A DNA stretch of 64,000 nt, from contig OMXS01000006.1 of NCBI GenBank assembly GCA_900315095.1, positions 1 through 64,000 of the forward strand. Direction: 5' to 3'. Both the position numbers and the translations under genes were made by a program. The stretch comes from an uncultured Prevotellaceae bacterium. Its GTDB lineage: Bacteria > Bacteroidota > Bacteroidia > Bacteroidales > Bacteroidaceae. The notes beneath the pieces were generated by a model. It did no database searches. It saw only the letters and a list, made by a program, of their open reading frames with translations, and had not been told where the DNA came from. Each line of letters starts with the position of its first letter. The stretch's first letter is position 1. Shown here piece after piece: positions 62,694-64,000 of the stretch.

Positions 62694-63665
62694 ATGCCGT
62701 CACTAAAAGAGATAAAAGGTCGAATAGCAAGTGTCAACAGCACCCGTAAGATAACGAGTGCAATGAAAATGGTGGCATCTTCGAAATTGCATCATGCACA
62801 GGTTGCGATTGAGAACATGCTTCCATATGAGTCTATGCTTGAGCATATACTTAAGACATTTCTTGCTTCCGATGCTGATGTGCGTAGCACCTATGTGGCG
62901 GAGCGTCCTGTAAAGCGAGTGGCTTTATTGGTCTTTTCAAGCAATTCTTCTCTTTGCGGAGGCTTCAACGCCAACGTAATCAAGGAGATGCAGAAGGCCA
63001 TAGAGCAGTATCAACATTTAGGCAAGGAGAACATCGTTATCTATCCTATAGGTAGAAAAGTGGCCGAGAAGGTTAACAAACTCGGTTTCAAGCCAGCAGG
63101 CAATTACAATGCGCTTGCCGACAAGCCTAATGTTCAAGGGTGTACTGAGATTGCCCGAGAATTGGGAATGATGTATATTAAGGGCGAGATTGACCGTGTG
63201 GAGATGATTTATCATCATTTCAAGAGTGCTGGTTCACAAATTCTCACCCGCAAGACATTCCTTCCTATTGATATTGAAAGCGAGCTTACTGCTGACAAGG
63301 AGCGCGACCTGAAGTCGAATGTGGCTACTCGCGAGGCAGTTGAGTATCTCCGACAAAGAGATAAGGAACAAGCTGAGAACAGACGCGAGCTGGATGGAAA
63401 GCCCTTGAATGATAATTTCATTGTTGAGCCAGACCTTGACTCTGTAATGAACAAACTCATTCCGAAGCTTGCTCATCTGATGCTTTACACGGCTTTACTC
63501 GACTCAATTGCTTCAGAGCATGCTGCACGTATGGTTGCAATGCAGACGGCTACCGACAATGCAGACGAACTGTTACGAGAGTTGAACCTGCAATACAACA
63601 AGAGTCGCCAGCAAGCTATTACGAGCGAGTTGCTTGATATCGTTGGAGGTACGGTTAACAACTAA
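62694..63665 (+). CDS. atpG: F1 ATP synthase subunit gamma
   Basis: 323 residues; starts SLKEIKGRIASVNSTRKITSAMKMVASSKL and ends ARMVAMQTATDNADELLREL, both family signatures. It forms the central rotor. A bidirectional hairpin terminator follows. Confidence 0.96.
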   Translation: MPSLKEIKGRIASVNSTRKITSAMKMVASSKLHHAQVAIENMLPYESMLEHILKTFLASDADVRSTYVAERPVKRVALLVFSSNSSLCGGFNANVIKEMQKAIEQYQHLGKENIVIYPIGRKVAEKVNKLGFKPAGNYNALADKPNVQGCTEIARELGMMYIKGEIDRVEMIYHHFKSAGSQILTRKTFLPIDIESELTADKERDLKSNVATREAVEYLRQRDKEQAENRRELDGKPLNDNFIVEPDLDSVMNKLIPKLAHLMLYTALLDSIASEHAARMVAMQTATDNADELLRELNLQYNKSRQQAITSELLDIVGGTVNN

Positions 63666-63690
63666 TTTCCTACGAACTAGCAAAACAAAT

Positions 63691-63730
63691 AATAGGGAAA
63701 GACAGAAGCATCTGATCTTTCCCTATTTTT
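63691..63730. terminator. Bidirectional terminator after atpG
   Basis: AATAGGGAAAGA pairs with TCTTTCCCTATT and is followed by T-rich sequence on the plus strand; on the minus strand A-rich flanks also give a T run. Confidence 0.85.
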
Positions 63731-63740
63731 ATGTTATCAA

Positions 63741-63869
63741 TTAAAGTGATTCGTCTTCTGGACGTTCTATAGTTCTTGCGACTTTGGGTAGATGGCGTTT
63801 CTTTCTCAGCCATTCCGCCTTTTTCTTCTCATAGTCTTCCCTATGGTATTCCAGGAAATTGTCAGCCAT
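63741..63869 (-). CDS. Small basic conserved protein, 42 residues
   Basis: ATG at 63869, TAA at 63741. It reads MADNFLEYHREDYEKKKA followed by EWLRKKRHLP and ends PEDESL. Such tiny charged proteins (MADNxLExxxExYxxxKAxWLxKK) are common in Bacteroidales beside dehydrogenase or other genes and are often missed. Function unknown. It starts 12 bp after the stop of the next minus-strand gene, so it is likely co-transcribed with it. Confidence 0.65.
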   Translation of the reverse strand: MADNFLEYHREDYEKKKAEWLRKKRHLPKVARTIERPEDESL

Positions 63870-63881
63870 AATATGGTAGGT

Positions 63882-64000
63882 TTATTTGTCTGAGAACTTG
63901 CTGTAAATCACGCTTATCTTTAAAGGTGTATACGGGTTGGCGCTGCCACCTATGAGTCTTGTACTTGTTAGTCCCATCTCGTTGTTAACAGCCATCACCG
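63882..64000 (-). CDS. C-terminal end of an unidentified protein (runs off right edge)
   Basis: An open frame entering from the right edge and ending at TAA 63882-63884, with the last residues MAVNNEMGLTSTRLIGGSAN then PYTPLKISVIYSKFSDK. It reads like real protein, but 39 codons are too few to assign a family. Confidence 0.5.
   Translation of the reverse strand, partial: VMAVNNEMGLTSTRLIGGSANPYTPLKISVIYSKFSDK

Overview
The window looks like a chromosome segment of a Bacteroidota member, most likely a Prevotella/Segatella-type gut or rumen anaerobe. This rests on the repeated Bacteroidota promoter pattern (TTTG, about 19-20 bp, TAnnTTTG) before many genes, mannan-degrading genes with a mannosylglucose phosphorylase pathway, the C-terminal NLAGQRV...GKKF tails on secreted proteins, the Bacteroidota ATP synthase gene order, and a DUF3987-type gene flanked by short repeats. 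The assignment is inference from gene content; no rRNA or marker search was possible.

Layout. (1) 1-3.9 kb: edge of a DUF3987-like gene with an inverted-repeat structure, a small hypothetical gene, exonuclease III and a RecD/UvrD-like helicase. (2) 3.9-15.3 kb: a complete minus-strand type III-A (Csm) CRISPR locus, read as cas6, cas10 (no HD domain), csm2, csm3, csm4, csm5 (with a C-terminal extension), array 2 (20 repeats), a CARF-HEPN Csx1-type RNase, a Card1/Can2-type CARF-nuclease, a small protein that may be a ring nuclease, and array 1 (10 repeats). No cas1 or cas2 is present. (3) 15.6-22.2 kb: a SpoIIE-type phosphatase/HATPase fusion with a STAS protein, a Na/phosphate cotransporter, and a large RING-like protein. 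(4) 22.5-33 kb: a mannan/hemicellulose utilisation cluster with esterases, GH5 and GH26 mannanases, GH130 mannosylglucose phosphorylase, a GPH symporter and an AGE-family epimerase. (5) 33-55 kb: mostly housekeeping: Sua5, ClC channel, a candidate small RNA, TPR protein, M64 peptidase, FolK-like protein, DEAD-box helicase, serC-serA, a GH5 endoglucanase, HIT, DUF1015, YigZ, tRNA-Ser(CGA), thioredoxin-like protein, nitroreductase, KdsC, Maf, two glycosyltransferases, a flippase and an NhaD-like antiporter. (6) 55-63.7 kb: pfkA and a full F-type ATP synthase operon, followed by two minus-strand genes at the right edge.

How it works together. In the CRISPR locus, Cas6 should mature crRNAs from both arrays, whose repeats share a core but differ at the ends. 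Csm2-5 with Cas10 should form the targeting complex. Because Cas10 lacks the HD nuclease but keeps GGDD, interference should rest on Csm3 cleavage of the target RNA and on cyclic oligoadenylate signalling to two different CARF nucleases, with the small protein as a possible off-switch. In the mannan cluster, secreted GH26/GH5 enzymes and esterases would yield mannobiose, which is imported by the GPH symporter, epimerised to mannosylglucose by the AGE enzyme and phosphorolysed by GH130.

The most interesting observations are: array 2 contains array-1-type repeats whose spacers also have array-1 length; several intergenic loci share an architecture of short iterons in inverted orientation, one with a perfect 40-bp palindrome near its centre; degenerate 22-bp repeats occur at several intergenic sites; and a promoter-terminator pair defines a likely small RNA.
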